64,000 bases of DNA, taken from positions 48,653,265 through 48,717,264 of the forward strand of contig NC_079516.1 of assembly GCF_000801105.2 (NCBI RefSeq), written 5' to 3'. Every line of letters begins with the position of its first letter. Position 1 is the first letter of the stretch. The position numbers and the translations under genes were made by a program. Shown piece by piece: positions 61,211 through 64,000 of this stretch. This DNA is from Raphanus sativus. Its lineage: Eukaryota > Streptophyta > Magnoliopsida > Brassicales > Brassicaceae. Under the pieces are notes generated by a model. That model was not told the origin of the DNA and did no database searches. It saw only the letters and a list, made by a program, of their open reading frames with translations.

Positions 61211-62490
61211 ATATAAATCACAACCAGTCATACTATTGGATTCTCGAGGAAGCCATAGTAAACGGCCAAGATTTAATTTGTATGGGTCATGTACGGTGGT
61301 TGGAGTTCCTGATATCATTCATAACTATTTTGTTGAGGCATTACTTGCAGTTGCGGAACATGGAGAAGACAAAACTCACAACCAGTAAATAGTCTAGCTT
61401 TACAAAAAGCTTCCCCTATACCCATAAAACAAAGCGCCAAGTCTCAGCTTTTTAAGCTATTTCAAAATGATACAAAAAAAATTACACTGACCTTAATTTT
61501 CTTAAGGTAAAAAGCAAAAGAGATGGTGCCAGAAGTTCTTATTTCAGTTTGTTAAAATAGTTAGAACGTTAGTATAAATTATGGCCTTGGAAAAGAACAT
61601 CAACATCCTGATAGCACAAAATGAAAAAAGAAAAGGAAAAGAACATCCTATGGGCTATGGCTTGTAAGTTGTAACTTTGCAAGCCACCAACGCACCGGTT
61701 GGTTATACTTAATAAACCTACTCATATATAGCACCAACACATCTTAGTTTCAATCCGTTACCTAGTTTTCAATATTTTGGTTTCGCTTGATATGAGTGAA
61801 ACATTTTATGATCAAACAGTGAAAGAAGTAAAAGAAGAAAAAGAATCAAATAATTAGGTGATTATAGTACGGAAATAAACTTTGAAAATGTGAACAAGGT
61901 GATGGCTCATCAATCATCATCTTTGTCTCTTCATACAGGAGAGGAAGAAAAGGTAAGGGAATAGCAGAAGCTATATCATGCCAATTGCCAGAAGATAAAC
62001 TTTTTTTTTTTGTCAAACCATAATCTATTCTATTAATTCTTCAACATGTCCAATTGAAATTGGGTTATGTCCAATTTAAAATGTAACTACATAAAGTAAA
62101 CTATAACTACTTCTAAGATATTTATATAACTGCTCCACATTCTATGTGTAAGATTACGTTTGAAAATATAACCGTGAGAGTCAAAACACATATAACTATT
62201 AAACGCTGTCGTTTCTTTCTTTGTGAAACCGCATGCATGATTCTTTACAATATGTTTCAATGCTGACCGTTGAGACTTATATCTTATTTATCTTAGGCAG
62301 GGATATACATTGACTTCTTAACTCAGTTTTTTTTTCTCGTCAGCAACTTAGTTTTTAGATTTTTTCATTTGATATATAAAATATCAAAAATAGTTTAGAT
62401 TATTTGAATATTTTGTTAACAAATTAAGATTTATGATATCTGACAAAAATATCAAGATTTTAAAATTCATAAATATATATTTATTTAATA
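61211..62490. other. Intergenic
   Basis: No feature recognised. Confidence 0.4.
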
Positions 62491-62493
62491 AGT

Positions 62494-62945
62494 TATTGAC
62501 ATGAAAACTGAAAATCCTAACTTCTTAATCAAAAATTATACAAAACAGATTTAAAAACATAATTAAAAACTAAAAGAAAAGTAAATTTTATCTATTGATT
62601 CAACCAGAAGTTTAATCGGTAACCGGGTTCCGGGTTTTAGTGATATCTGCGGATTTTATTGGATTTTTAAATAGTAAGACTTAAAAATTCATAAATATTA
62701 CATGCGTCATGTGAATAATAAAATTAAACCTTAAATCCAAAGTAAATCAAAAGTAGAACATTTTTAATAAATTGCCAATTACAAAACTGAAAAACCTAAC
62801 TTCTTTATTAAAAACTATACAATCAGATTTTAAAAACATAATTAAAAACTAAAAGAAAGTAAAAATTATCTATTGGTTCAACCGGTAATCGTATCCGGGT
62901 CTTAGTGATTTTTGCAGGTTTTATTAGGTTTTTAAATATTAGTTT
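62494..62945. repeat. Diverged tandem duplication
   Basis: 62494-62690 and about 62770-62945 share ACATAATTAAAAACTAAAAG, then TCTATTGRTTCAACC, then an ACCGGGT...TTAGTGAT...TTTTAAAT series. Several indels separate the copies. Confidence 0.7.
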
Positions 62946-63585
62946 TTTTCACAAAATCCAAATCGGATTTATCTTGGGTCACCAAATTTATCGGTTAAAC
63001 CACATATCCCAATCTGGCTTCAAAACACTGAGTATGAGACTTTTAAAATATATAATTTTTATAATAATTATATAATTAATTTTAAAAAATTATAACCCGC
63101 AGATAACCGCAAAATTAAATGAGGCGGATGTCCGTACAAATTATTTGTTTGCAGGCTGTGCGGGTTATATTTTTGACCAAAACAAAATTAAAACCAGCGG
63201 GTTGGCGGGTTCGACCGGAAACCCAGCCCTAACCGAACATATACCGGATCGACTTTTTAAATTGCTATTATTGAATAAAATATATTTTGATTAAAATTTA
63301 CACACAAGTATGATTACAAAAAAAAATATAAAGATAATCACAAAGAAAACACAAATATGAAAATTAAATTAAAACTGATCTAACAGCCAAGGCTTCTGCC
63401 ATAAGAGGCGACGAGACATGCAAAGAGGTCGCCGAATGATTGGTAGCCGAAACCCGATCATAAAAAAAATACACTGACCGTTTTTTAACAAGTAAAAAAT
63501 GTAGAGGTCTATATTGTCAACAAGTAAAATATAGAGGCCTACTTTGAAACATTTCTAAATTCGACTCGGTCGTCGTTCACTCATT
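62946..63585. other. Intergenic
   Basis: Pyrimidine- and AT-rich DNA without a recognised gene. Confidence 0.4.
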
Positions 63586-64000
63586 CACTGCGCAGACTAC
63601 AGATCACAGTTTGGGTCACTTGAGCCTCTCTCTCTCTTTCTCCAAGGTACTGTTTCTTCTCTGCATCGAGATTCTATCCTTGATGGAGACGGAAGTGGAT
63701 TATGATTGTCGATTGATGAGTATCTATCCTAGAATCTTCCGATGGTGACTCTATCGTTTCTCTAGGTCACGCTTGATTTAGTCTTACGAACATGAATGTG
63801 TTATCTTATAGTGAATTCTTTGTTTTGTTGTTAAGTGTGCCATGTTCTTGTTTAACCTGAACTTTTAGGTTTACAAATTGGTTATTACTGAAAGGATTGG
63901 TTGGATGGTATTTTGCAAGTGATGCTGCTGAAAGAAATGTTAATTTCATTCTTCATCAGATTGATTTGTCTTCAGTGGCCAAGTTCCTGTTAAGTGGATA
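63586..64000 (+). other. Probable 5' leader of a gene beyond the window
   Basis: A CT-rich segment (63623-63645, CTCTCTCTCTTTCTCCAAG) is followed at once by a donor-like GTACTG. Downstream TTTTAG at about 63863-63868 could be an acceptor. This looks like a first non-coding exon plus intron. The frame beginning ATGGAGACGGAAG at 63682 is short and is not called. The product cannot be named. Confidence 0.35.

Noticed and set aside
63682..63747. Start codon of a gene at ATGGAGACGGAAG
   Set aside because: The frame ends after about 21 codons without a convincing donor, so it fits a leader or upstream ORF better than a coding exon.

Overview
The window is nuclear DNA from a plant of the mustard family (Brassicaceae), most likely Brassica or a close relative. 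It is AT-rich, with genes split by many short introns. Eight of its genes resemble, in the same order, genes I recall from one stretch of Arabidopsis thaliana chromosome 2 (roughly AT2G34830 to AT2G34925). Accessory DNA carries typical plant transposons: copia LTR elements, Helitrons, MULE and hAT MITEs, and SINEs. Identifications rest on motif and family recognition by eye; no database search was run.

Layout. 1-3367: the 5' part of a degenerate LTR retroelement on the minus strand, with its primer-binding site and one LTR. 3374-6515: a small island holding a two-exon defensin-like (DEFL) secreted peptide gene and an S1/SPH-family secreted protein gene, both on the minus strand. They are separated by a 301-bp MULE-type MITE and bracketed by an 88-bp identical direct repeat. 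6516-12387: intergenic DNA with a SINE, a tRNA-like SINE, a long CT microsatellite and two Helitrons. 12393-18352: a complete copia element with 153-bp LTRs differing at one base, a 5-bp target duplication and decayed gag-pol. 19097-19597: an old hAT-like element.

The conserved gene block follows: a WRKY35-like group IIe transcription factor (20675-25291, minus; intron 2 swollen by a hAT MITE and a Helitron); a UDP-arabinose 4-epimerase (31327-33290, minus); a small proline-rich secreted protein (35671-35973, plus); CTP synthase (36725-40354, minus); the bromodomain protein GTE1/IMB1 (46411-48515, minus); an intronless gene resembling AT2G34910 (50830-51711, plus); an EDA18-like RING protein (52263-54689, minus); and CLE42 (58798-59052, plus). 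Exon boundaries were worked out base by base, and all exon phases close. A LINE RNase H relic lies at 60890-61210. The last 400 bases look like the 5' leader of another plus-strand gene.

The genes do not form a pathway. Epimerase and CTP synthase supply nucleotide sugars and nucleotides; WRKY35, GTE1 and the RING protein are regulatory; DEFL, S1, the proline-rich protein and CLE42 are secreted. The most unusual material is the DEFL/S1 island, a 1.39-kb foldback MULE whose arms contain SINE-like tRNA sequence, and a Helitron with a tandemly doubled 5' terminus inside the WRKY gene.
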